Below, piece by piece: positions 55,284 to 63,725 of a DNA stretch of 64,000 bases. The DNA is taken from the NCBI GenBank assembly GCA_031761405.1, contig JASEVX010000001.1:25363606-25427605 (forward strand), written 5' to 3'. Under the pieces are notes generated by a model. The model saw only the letters and a program-made list of their open reading frames with translations, was not told where the DNA came from and did no database searches. Source of the stretch: Serripes groenlandicus. Taxonomy: Eukaryota; Mollusca; Bivalvia; Cardiida; Cardiidae. Every line of letters begins with the position of its first letter. The first letter of the stretch is position 1. The position numbers were made by a program, and so were the translations under genes.

Positions 55284-55373
55284 TTCATTTAGTGCTTTGG
55301 TTATACTCACTATTATTGCAAATTGTGTCACAATGGCGTGGGACAAGCCAAAGCATACGGAAGATGTCTTGGA
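55284..55373 (+). CDS. Nav: Sodium channel exon 4b: alternative domain I S1
   Basis: 90 nt, donor GTAAGT. CC+T completes the same proline, then SFSALVILTIIANCVTMA (IS1) and the loop WDKPKHTEDVLE. It matches exon 4a at P, FS, V, ILTII, NC and M, has identical phases and is one codon longer. Its loop carries Lys and His residues absent from 4a, which should alter the extracellular S1-S2 charge. The tryptophan-containing loop looks closer to that of vertebrate channels. No stop, frameshift or damaged splice site is seen, so it appears functional. Confidence 0.95.
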
Positions 55374-55492
55374 GTAAGTTACATGAGTAATTTACGGTAT
55401 ACCTCTTCTTGCAATATGTCACGGCTCTTAGATAAGACAAATGTGGAACCTGTGTGTAAAGACCACCCCATAGGAACAGCAACATGAGGTCT

Positions 55493-55722
55493 TTAACCCT
55501 TTCCCTCATATGACAATTCTGCAGCAGACGACTTTGAAAACATACCTCAAATTGTTGGAAAGTCCCTTTAAACGAAAGTACAATTATTGAATAGAGTTGA
55601 AAACATGGCAACAAAAGGAGAAATTGCTTGTTTTGAGCAATTGCTTCTTTTGTTGCCATGTTTTCAAAAAAGCTGTTTGCTGCAGAGGCATCAGAAAGCA
55701 TCTATATGAGGGAAAGGGTTAA
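55493..55722 (+). mobile_element. TTAA-type MITE, mosaic
   Basis: TTAA at both ends, 119 bp after exon 4b. Young-type ends surround an interior (CATACCTCAAATTGTTGGAA) like that of the old copy at 43655. Confidence 0.87.
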
Positions 55723-55816
55723 TTCCAGGGTCATTTATGCAGAAAATGAGTAATTGGGAAACTAAAAGTATGGATGCAGTAGACAGGGGATTGCTATTCC
55801 AAGGTGGTCTTTAGCA

Positions 55817-56003
55817 GAGTGTTGGACTGTATATATACTACATTCTCTATTTGACCTTCAATCAAACCCTATGTTGTGGGTACTCAAAAGAATCGTCTCA
55901 ATGATATTAATTCTTTTGAGTATCCACAACATAGGGTATGGTTGGGTAATTAGATAGATATAGTGGGGGAAAGACCAGTTGACTCCCTCTTGTCTAGGCC
56001 TCT
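55817..56003. mobile_element. Palindromic MITE
   Basis: CAATCAAACCCTATGTTGTG left arm, ATCCACAACATAGGGTATGG right arm, end CTTGTCTAGGCCTCTG. Confidence 0.75.
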
Positions 56004-56162
56004 GTTTTATTGTTTTATTTCTAAAGAAACATGAAAATTTGACAGAAAAAATGTGAACTGAGATTGTAACCTTATTAACAGGGATAATTAATTCTATAGT
56101 CTGACAGTTATATGCTTAATTTTGTTAAATTCTTTACCGACTTTTACAAGGTCACGTGCCTT

Positions 56163-56425
56163 TTAGCTCGTCTAATTTTTCGAACAAAAAAAGTCAGATA
56201 TTGTGATACCATTGGCGTTGTTGTCTGCGCCGTCGTCACAAAACTTAAACCTTACCTCAAAATTAAAAAAACGTTCAACATTTTCGAATGCAACATTTTC
56301 GAATAAAATTGGTACACATGTTCCTAGGAACAATATGCATGTCTATACCAAGTCACATAACTCTGGCTTTAATATTTATTTAGTAAAACCCCTTTTTCGG
56401 CTTAGAATAAAGCAGACGAGTGTTA
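56163..56425. repeat. Dispersed repeat TTTAGCTCGTCTA
   Basis: TTTTAGCTCGTCTAATTTTTC, AGTCAGATATTGTGATACCA, GTTCCTAGGAACAATATGCA and AGCAGACGAGTGTTAATTGG. The outermost TTTAGCTCGTCT and AGACGAGTG ends may be short inverted ends. Confidence 0.65.
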
Positions 56426-56529
56426 ATTGGCATTAGCTGTCTTGTAAAACAGTCAGATAGCCTTAGTTTTGTTTTTGAATCTGATTACGCTTACACATGT
56501 ACTAGAACTACTATTTTACTAACGAAAGA

Positions 56530-56722
56530 CAGAGCTCTAGATAAGAAGAGTATTTCACATCCAAAATCCTTATTTGACCCTCAAACCCTATGTTGTGGGT
56601 ACTCAAAAGAATCCCCTCAGTGACACAATTCTTTTGAGCAACAACAACATATGTTTTAGTGGAGTCATAAGGGAGATATGGAGTGGAAAAGACCAGTTCA
56701 CTCCTCCTTATCTAGTCCACTG
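56530..56722. mobile_element. Palindromic MITE, complete
   Basis: CAGAGCTCTAGATAAGAAGA left and CCTTATCTAGTCCACTG right, with both arms present. Confidence 0.85.
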
Positions 56723-57059
56723 CAAAGGGAAGTCATGAATGAGTAACAATTGGTTTGGTGTTTTGTTTGTCGATTGTTTTTCCCCTCCTAATATATCTGC
56801 TGTAATTTGTAGTGTGAACTAATTAATTTGTGATAAAACTTGAAACAAATGGGTAAGTTTGAACTGCAGCTGTGCAAGAATATGAAAGGTGTCACGCAGA
56901 ACAGTTATGATTGTTTCTTAAGCTTTTGCCACATGCAGACTCATTTTGAATCATCTTCAGAGTACATGTATCTGCTTTCTTTGTAAGGCCGGGCTGATCA
57001 TTGTTTTACCTGATGTGACTCAGTTAGGTCAGTGTTTATGCCTTGATGCTGTAATGGAA
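56723..57059. other. Non-genic intronic stretch
   Basis: A poor MITE remnant (TTTTGCCACATGCAGACTCA) near 56920; otherwise nothing is recognised. Confidence 0.4.
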
Positions 57060-57316
57060 GTTGTTTCCCACATTCTACAAATCTGCTGCAGATGACTTTG
57101 AAAAGATCAAGGCAAAGACATGGAAAATCTTGTTAACCCTTTCCCTCATATAGACCCTTTCTTACGCCTCTGCAGCAGACGACTATTGAAAACATTATGA
57201 CAAAACAAGCAATTTCTCCTTTTGACACAATGTTTTCAACTCTTTTCAGTAATTATTCCTATAGATGCATATGCAGAAGACGACATTTGAAAACAATGTG
57301 GCAAAAGAATAATTGC

Positions 57317-57546
57317 TTATCCCTTTCCCTCATACGACAATTCTGCAGCAGACGACTTTGAACGTATTTTGTCAAAAAATAGAAAATCTCCATAATTGAA
57401 TGGATAACCTATGACAAAAAGTGGAAAACATTGTGGCAAAAGGAGAAATTGCACGTTTTGTGCAATTTCTTCTTTTGTCACTATGTTTTCAAAAAGCTGT
57501 CTGCTGCGGAGGCGTCAGAAAGCGTCTATATGAGGGAAAGGGTTAT
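57317..57546 (+). mobile_element. MITE of the TTAA family flanked by TTAT
   Basis: Full-length young copy whose two flanks both read TTAT rather than TTAA (57317-57320, 57543-57546). Confidence 0.88.
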
Positions 57547-58111
57547 AGTGAGCAATTTTTCCTTTGACCACAATGTTTTCAGCTCTCCTTGATAATTATA
57601 CATGTACTATCATTTATGAAGATTTTTCCACAATTTTGACCAAATATGTTGCAAGTCATCTGCTGCAGATTTGTTGTATGTGGGAAAGGGTCAAGTACAT
57701 ACTTACTAGGTTATTGCCATCATTTTGTCGATAAACAAGTTTGTTTGTACTGTCAATGTCTTTCATGAAGATACTTTAATCCTTTCCCTCATACAACAAT
57801 TCTGCAGCAGACAACTTTGAAAAGATCTAGACAGTGATATTGAAACACTCTATAAGTAAATATAGAAAAGAGTGTAAAAACATTGTGGCAAAAGGCTTGT
57901 TTTTGAGCAATTGCTTCTTTGGTAACTTTGTGTTTTCAAAAAAAAAAAGTCGTCTGCTGCAGACACGTCAGAAATCGTCTAAATGTGGGAAAGGGAGGAT
58001 TAATACTGAGTCATTTGGATGGAATGCCAGTGCAATATCTACCTCCACTGTTGGCCATTTTGATAGGCAATCTCTTTAAGGCTGAAAGAGAAAGATCAAA
58101 TAAAATATCAT

Positions 58112-58333
58112 TTAACCCTTTCCCACATACAGACCCTTTCTGACGCTTCTCCAGCAGATGACTTTTGAAATCATCGTGACAAAAGGAGAAATTGCACAAA
58201 AACGAGCAATTTCTACTTTTGCCAGAATGTTTTCAATGCTTTTCAATGATTACACCTACATTTATAGAGCTTTTCCAAAGGTTTGCCTAAAGTAGTCTGC
58301 TGCAGATTTGTTGTATATGTGGGAAAGGGTTAA
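58112..58333 (-). mobile_element. Older TTAA-type MITE, variant B
   Basis: TTAA at both ends. The right TTAA (58330-58333) is shared with the next copy. Confidence 0.8.
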
Positions 58334-58559
58334 CCCTTTCCCCCATATAGACGCTTTCTGATGCCTCTGCAGCAGACAGCTTTTTGAAAACATAGTGACA
58401 AAAGAAGAAATTGCACAAAACGTGCAATTTCTCCTTTTGCCACAATGTTTTCCACTTTTTATCATAGGTTATCCATTCAATTATAGAGATTTTCTATTTT
58501 GTGACAAAATATGTTCAAAGTCGTCTGCTGCAGAATTGTCGTATGAGGGAAAGGGTTAA
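58330..58559 (-). mobile_element. TTAA-type MITE sharing its TTAA
   Basis: Full-length young copy inserted in the terminal TTAA of the older copy. Confidence 0.9.
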
Positions 58560-58911
58560 CAACTACATGTACAGAAACAACTAAATCAAGAACTAGAACA
58601 GAATAGAACAGAACAGAAATATTTATTTCCACTTAATCATATAGAGCTATTGTTTGATATGCACAGATATACATTCATAAATGAAAAAGACAATAAAATG
58701 ATATGTAATATATTTATAAAATATATAATATATTCTATTAATAATAATGCTTATCAAATTAACAATAATGCTTATCTATTTCGCCTATCAAAATGGCTGA
58801 CATTGGAACTATGTATTAACCCTTTCCCACAAACATAACAACTGTGGGAAAGGGATAAATAAATCCTGTTTTCCATGACATTTACCAATATATCCTTCTT
58901 ACCAGTTATTT

Positions 58912-59141
58912 TTAACACTTTTCGACATATAGACGCTTTCTGACGCCTCTGCAGCAGATAGCTTTTTGAAAACATAGTGACAAAAGAAGAAATTGCTCAA
59001 AACGAGCAATTTCTCCTTCTGCCACAATATTTTCCACTTTTAGTCATAGGTTATCCATTCAATTTAAGAGATTTTCTATTTTTTGAAAAAATATGTACAA
59101 AGTCGTCTGCTGCAGACTTGTCGTATGAGGGAAAGGGTTAA
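58912..59141 (-). mobile_element. TTAA-type MITE 41 bp before exon 5
   Basis: Full-length inverted copy with TTAA at both ends. Only 41 bases remain between its end and the exon 5 start, just enough for branch point and acceptor. Confidence 0.9.
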
Positions 59142-59182
59142 AAATTGGGACATGTACTAAGTGAGATTTTTGCATATTTCAG

Positions 59183-59311
59183 GTATGTTTTTACAACTAT
59201 TTATACAATTGAGTCCTGTGTGAAGATGATTGCAAGAGGCTTTGTCTTACAACCATTTACATATCTCCGCGATCCCTGGAACTGGCTGGATTTCGGAGTA
59301 ATAGCTATAGC
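59183..59311 (+). CDS. Nav: Sodium channel exon 5: IS2 to IS3
   Basis: 129 nt between TGCATATTTCAG and GTAAGT. The first G completes the Glu codon from exon 4a or 4b. The protein [20 protein letters not shown] is IS2, with the conserved Glu of the sensor's acidic cluster, then [18 protein letters not shown] leads into IS3. The Asp in NWLDF is the conserved countercharge of the gating-charge transfer centre. It ends in phase 2 (GC), completed by A in exon 6. Confidence 0.97.
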
Positions 59312-59454
59312 GTAAGTAGTGAAAGGGGAACCAGAATTAACCATTTGACAACTGGAACCGATTTTGTGAAATCTGTTCCACCCAGTGCCAGCTTATATAT
59401 ATTGCTAGGCCAGGCTGTACTGAACTCAACATTTTTCTCTTGATATTTTTAGAT

Positions 59455-59735
59455 CGTCTGTTTTTCGAAGACAAAAATTTGTGCTATTGTGATACCCTTG
59501 GCTTCGGCATCATTGTCGTCGTCATCACAAAATATTAAGCTTAGCTCATAACTCACAACACATATTCAAATGAAATGTGGAAAACATGTTCCTAGAAATA
59601 ATATGCATTTCTACACCAAGTCACATAACTCTTGGATTGAATAATTATTCAGTTATGCCCCTTTTTGATTTTGAAATTCATGAAAAAAACAGACGAGCAT
59701 TGGCGTTTGGTCTGCGGCGCTCTTGTTAATATTAC
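59455..59735. repeat. Dispersed repeat TTGTGATACCCTTGGC
   Basis: Matches the 26405 and 56163 copies (GTCATCACAAAATATTAAGC, GTTCCTAGAAATAATATGCA, GACGAGCATTGGCG, CTCTTGTT). Confidence 0.65.
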
Positions 59736-60164
59736 ATATGAAGTGCCACTGTATATATAGCCAGACTGTATTGAGTTGACTCCCTGTTTCAAACAAATTC
59801 TCATGATGTTTTTAATATTGCATATGAACTTTTTCAAATGCATAGCTGGACAAGTCCATTTTTAGCTCACCTGAGCAGGAAATTATTGTGATCACCTTAA
59901 GTCCAGCATTCGTCGTGCATTGTGTGTCGTGCATTAACATTCTCTCATCTGTAACCAGTGGGTTAATTGGGATGAAACAATGACCTTACTAGAATTTCTT
60001 TAAATTTTTGGGATCCATGCAGAATTCTGGTTTCTATGGCAACGAAACGCAAAAAAACGCAAGATGTAGTTTAAAACACACTGCATGAAGTCTATAAAAT
60101 TTAAGTTGTCTCTAGACGTGTTTTACTCTGCTTTCAACAATTTTTCATTTTTATCACGGGATTT

Positions 60165-60330
60165 CTTAAGTAAGTTACCGGTACAACTGGTCCGTTTATC
60201 CTGGCACAAATCAGTTTGTCATAATGCTCACCCTGCAAACCTGAGCGCCAAGGAGGCAGCCATTACTACAAGGATCGAATCTGCAGGCGGATTCTCTACC
60301 ACTCCAGCACGGAGGCAGTCTGTAGACCTA
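60165..60330 (-). mobile_element. SINE type B, inverted
   Basis: TTACCGGTACAACTGGTCCG, CAGTTTGTCATAATGCTCAC, inverted box B (GGATCGAATC) and box A (TTCTCTACCACTCCAGCAC). The 110-codon frame across it is not a gene. Confidence 0.75.
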
Positions 60331-60417
60331 GTGGAGAATGTAGTCACTTCAGGAGCAGGAGGTCAAAGGCTCATATATGTTGGTGGGGACATTTGGGTCT
60401 GTTATGATATAGAGTAA

Positions 60418-60576
60418 TTAACCCTTTCCCTCATATAGATGCTTTCTGACGCCTCTGCACCATGTTCTCAATTCTATTCAATTATTGAACTTTCATTTAA
60501 AGGGAGTTTCCAATTTTTTTCGGATATGTTTACAAAGTTGTCTGCTGCAGATTTGTTGTATGTGAGAAAGGGTTAA
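60418..60576 (-). mobile_element. TTAA-type MITE, internally deleted
   Basis: TTAA on both sides; left end young type, right end variant B, with the hairpin missing. Confidence 0.75.
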
Positions 60577-60623
60577 AAGAGAAAGATTAATTGTCAGTGA
60601 ACATTTGACTTCTCCTATCCTAG

Positions 60624-60664
60624 ATCTATGGAAATTATTCTTTTGAAAACTCACAACATAGGGT
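60624..60664. repeat. Palindromic MITE fragment
   Basis: ATTCTTTTGAAAACTCACAA then CATAGGGTTAA: a short inner arm only. Confidence 0.5.
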
Positions 60665-60667
60665 TAA

Positions 60668-60851
60668 TTAACCCGTTCCCATTAATAGATGCTTTCCGAA
60701 GCCTCTACAGCAGACAACTTTTGAAAACTTTGTGACAAAAGAAGAAATTGCTCAAAAATGAATGTCTTCATTTAGGGAGATTTTCCAAATTGTTGTTGAG
60801 ATGTTTTCAAAGTGGTCTGCTGCAGATTTGTTGTATGTGGGAAAGGGTTAA
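60668..60851 (-). mobile_element. Older TTAA-type MITE
   Basis: TTAA on both sides; about 40 bp deleted after GAAATTGCTC. Confidence 0.78.
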
Positions 60852-60984
60852 ATTGAGTATTAAACGTTTTCCTACTGCTGATGCATTTAAATACATCTTC
60901 GACAAAAAACTTTTGAAAACATTAAGGTTAAAGGAGAAACTGTTGTTTTTGAGGGGATCTCAATTCAACAAATGATCTACTGAT

Positions 60985-61334
60985 CTCATATGTATGTCAG
61001 ATATATGACTATTTTCATAAAGTTGCTAAATCTATTATTCTAATATGTATTTCAGATATATGACTACTTTCATAGAGTTGCTAAATCTATTGTTATAATT
61101 TGTATTTCAGATATATGAGTATTTTCATAGAGTTGCTAGTTCTATTGTTCTAATTTCTATTTCAGATATATGACTACTTTCATAGAGTTGCTAAATCTAT
61201 TGTTATAATTTGTATTTCAGATATATGACTACTTTCATAGAGTTGCTAAATCTATTGTTCTAATTTCTATTTCAGATATATATATGACTATTTTCATAGA
61301 GTTGCTAAATCTATTGTTCTTATATGTATTTCAG
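60985..61334 (+). repeat. 55-bp tandem array of duplicated exon 6 acceptors
   Basis: AG dinucleotides in the same context (TGTATTTCAGATATATGACT) end at 61000, 61055, 61110, 61165, 61220 and 61275, before the real one at 61334. Each unit copies the intron end plus about 24 nt of exon 6 (ATATATGACTACTTTCATA), then diverges. Read in the channel frame, each unit reaches a TAA after about 13 codons, so a decoy would truncate the protein. Confidence 0.95.
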
Positions 61335-61429
61335 ATATATGACTACTTTCATAAAGTCACTGGGTAACTTGTCGGCGTTGAGAACATTCAGAGTGTTGCG
61401 AGCATTGAAAACTGTAGCAGTAATACCAG
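61335..61429 (+). CDS. Nav: Sodium channel exon 6: IS4 voltage sensor
   Basis: 95 nt. A completes the Ala codon from exon 5, then [12 protein letters not shown] and the voltage sensor [14 protein letters not shown], with three Arg and one Lys at every third position, ending VIP plus G. Vertebrate sodium channels have a short exon (about 92 nt) in this place that exists as a neonatal/adult pair. No second full copy is seen here. The donor GTGACA is weaker than the others. It lies between the decoy-acceptor array and a MITE 20 bp downstream. Confidence 0.96.
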
Positions 61430-61449
61430 GTGACAATTATGATGTTTTA

Positions 61450-61678
61450 TTAACCCTTTCCCACTTGCAGACGCATTCCGACGCATTTGCAGCAGACGTC
61501 TTTTGAAAACATAGTGACAAAAGAAGAAATTGCACAGAACGTGCAATTTCTCCTTTTGTCACAATGTTTTCCACTTTTTGTCATAGGTTATCCATTTAAT
61601 TATTGAGATTTTCTATGGTTTGACAAAATATGTTCCAAGTCGTCTGCTGCAGAATTGTTGTATGTGGGAAGGGGTTAA
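61450..61678 (-). mobile_element. TTAA-type MITE 20 bp after exon 6
   Basis: Full-length with TTAA at both ends, left arm CCCTTTCCCACTTG. It begins 20 bases after the exon 6 donor. Confidence 0.9.
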
Positions 61679-62718
61679 ACAAATTTCTTGGACAAGTTTA
61701 ATTAATCTTTATGAAATGACAACAAATTTCAGATTCTTTTTATCACATGATGAAACACAAAAAGAAAATCGGGTTGTCGCGGTCGGAAAATAGTCCTGAC
61801 ATGCAATACTTAATAAACTGTTAACTAATCACAAACAAAATATTTTTATGACCGATAATGATCCCTTTACCTCATCCATCATTCATGACGTTTTTGTTTA
61901 CCGGATACACATTCTCAGCCATTTTGTAAACATTCGCGTATGAATACAAAAATAGTGATTCGGTCATGTTATATTACACACATTACATGTAAAGAAATAC
62001 GTAATGAGTATATTAGATCGGATACAAGCATTGTCATGTAATACAAACTGTTCTTCAAGCCTTTACCTGAGACTGATGAAGTTATCTGGAGCAGACAACC
62101 TTTGAAAAGATTGTGAAAAAGGAGAAATTGATTGTAACAAGCAATTTCTACTATTTCCTTAATGATATTGTTCAATGTGTTTGATGTTAAATTTTGAAAA
62201 AATTGCATAATGTACCATATTTCACTCTAAATGATTTCGCACATACAATAAATCTGCAGCAGATGACTTTTAAAACATATAGGCAAAACTATGGTATCCG
62301 TAAATGAAGGTATAATAATTTGGATAGAGCTGAAAACATTATGGCAAAAGGAGAAAATTGCTCTTATGATGATTTGGGTTTTTATTTTATAAGCATTGAA
62401 GTAAAAGTGAAGAAGAAAAAATATTGTGGAACAAAGAGAATCATTAGCAAATTTGTTCTTTCCTTGTTTGAAAATCATTGTCCCTCATCTCCGTGAAATT
62501 CCTTTGAGTAGAATAATCCTTTCCCTCATATAGACGCTTTTGGATCTGTCAATCAGTCCGTTGGTAGCCCAAAGCTTTTGGATTCACAACTGGATAATGC
62601 TTGGACCTTCACTACTCAAACTTGGCAGGGAGGTTGGGCATGACCGGTAAATGACCTCTATTGGTTTAGAGGTAATCTGTTCAAAGGTCAAGATCGCAAT
62701 GACCTTGAACCTAAAAAG

Positions 62719-62738
62719 GGCCCCCCCCCCCCCCCCCC
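62719..62738. repeat. Poly(C) run of about 18-20 bases
   Basis: A C homopolymer 40 bases upstream of exon 7, within the polypyrimidine neighbourhood of its acceptor. Length is likely unstable. Confidence 0.85.
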
Positions 62739-62776
62739 ATAATGTTTGACAATTAAACATCTCTTTGTCATTTCAG

Positions 62777-62977
62777 GTCTTAAAACCATTGTGGGTGCCT
62801 TATTGGAAGCAGTTATAAGGTTGCGTGACGTGGGTATTCTAACATCGTTTGTGTTGTCCATTTTTGCCCTAATTGGCATGCAACTTTACATGGGCTCCTT
62901 GAGAAATAAATGTGTAAACATTACAGGATTAGAGAATGCCACAGCTGAGGAGTGGGCCAACCGGACCAATGATCGTG
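62777..62977 (+). CDS. Nav: Sodium channel exon 7: S4-S5 linker, IS5 and turret
   Basis: 201 nt. GT completes Gly, then [18 protein letters not shown] (S4-S5 linker), [20 protein letters not shown] (IS5) and the start of the extracellular turret (LRNKCV...). Three N-glycosylation sequons (NIT, NAT, NRT) lie in 17 residues of the turret, fitting an extracellular loop. The Cys in NKC is conserved in the family. Donor GTAAGC, phase 1. The next exon, with the pore helix, is outside the window. Confidence 0.97.
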
Positions 62978-63189
62978 GTAAGCATCGAGCAAGGGTGACG
63001 TTGTAGTCTTAACCCGACTTTCCAAATTACAGACGCGATTTGACATATATGTAGCAGACAACTTTTGAAAAGGTTGTGTTAAAAAGAGAAATTTGCTCTT
63101 ACTGAGCAATTTCTCCCATTGCCTCAATGTTTTCAGCTCTATTTTATAAATAAGTCGTCTGCTGCAGATGTGTCTATAGGTGGCAAAGG

Positions 63190-63248
63190 GATAATAGAGA
63201 TTGGTTACTACCATCTCTTTCTTAATTGCAGTCATTTGAGAGTTTAAC
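63190..63248. repeat. Empty target-site copy of a duplicated segment
   Basis: TAATAGAGATTGGTTACTAC, CATCTCTTTCTTAATTGCAG and TCATTTGAGAG are repeated at 63466-63499 joined with 63722-63745. Here the TTAA is uninterrupted; there it carries a MITE. Confidence 0.92.
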
Positions 63249-63468
63249 CCTTTCCCTCATATAAACGTTTTCTGATGCCTCTGCAGCAGACGGCTTTTTG
63301 AAAACATCGTGACAAAAGAAGAAATTGCTCAAAACAAGCAATTTATCCTTTTGCCACAATGTTTTTCCACTTTTAGTCATAGGCTATCCATTCAATTATA
63401 GAGATTTTCTATTTTTTTGACAAAATATGTTCAAAGCTGCAGAATTGTCGTATGAGGGGAAGGGTTAA
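63244..63468 (-). mobile_element. TTAA-type MITE
   Basis: TTAA at both ends; a few bases are deleted in the right part (TTCAAAGCTGCAG). Confidence 0.88.
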
Positions 63469-63495
63469 TAGAGATTGGTTACCACCATCTCTTTC

Positions 63496-63725
63496 TTAAC
63501 CCTTTCCCTCATACGACAATTCTGCAGCAGACGACTTTGAACATATTTTGTCAACAAATGGAAAATCTCTATAATTGAATGGATAACCTATGACTAAAAG
63601 TGGAAAACATTGTGGCAAAAGGAGAAATTGCTCGTTTTGAGCAATTTCTTCTGTTGTCACTATGTTTTCAAAAAGCCGTCTGCTGCAGAGGTGTGAGAAA
63701 GCGTCTATATGAGGGAAAGGGTTAA
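63496..63725 (+). mobile_element. TTAA-type MITE at the filled site
   Basis: Full-length with TTAA at both ends, inserted in the second copy of the segment at 63190-63248. Confidence 0.93.

Larger units (their letters stand above)
51835..59182 (+). other. Intron 4 (GT-AG from 4a; from 55374 if 4b is used)
   Basis: Contains exon 4b. MITE remnants lie at about 53100-53390, 53390-53545, 53770-53850, 57060-57310, 57546-57695 and 57780-57995. 52400-52600, 53560-53760 and 58560-58800 are AT-rich with nothing recognised. 58820-58860 is a minimal MITE made of two joined ends. CATGTACTAAGTGAG about 27 nt before the exon 5 acceptor is a good U2 branch point. Confidence 0.9.
59312..61334 (+). other. 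Intron 5 (GT-AG, 2.0 kb)
   Basis: Holds a dispersed repeat, an inverted SINE, two MITEs and, at its 3' end, the 55-bp acceptor array. 59862-59985 resembles another dispersed repeat end (TTTTTAGCTCACCTGAGCAG). 60865-60950 is a MITE remnant. Confidence 0.9.
61430..62776 (+). other. Intron 6 (GT-AG, 1.35 kb)
   Basis: Phase 1. MITE remnants at about 62050-62190, 62233-62350 and a single left end at 62515-62540. 61700-62040 shows nothing recognisable. The acceptor is TTTGTCATTTCAG. Confidence 0.9.

Noticed and set aside
51748..55292. AG acceptors TTTAG at 51756 and 55292 as the true 3' splice sites
   Set aside because: Their use would drop LFS or SFS, conserved at the start of IS1. The AC sites lie 10-12 nt from perfect U12 branch points and complete the proline codon. 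Minor AT-AG use remains possible.
60085..60417. 110-codon open frame as a gene
   Set aside because: It overlaps an inverted type B SINE including its box A and B sequences.
60985..61334. Alternative S4 exons comparable to the vertebrate neonatal/adult pair
   Set aside because: The repeated units contain only the first 24 nt of exon 6 and then stop codons; none encodes the [11 protein letters not shown] sensor.
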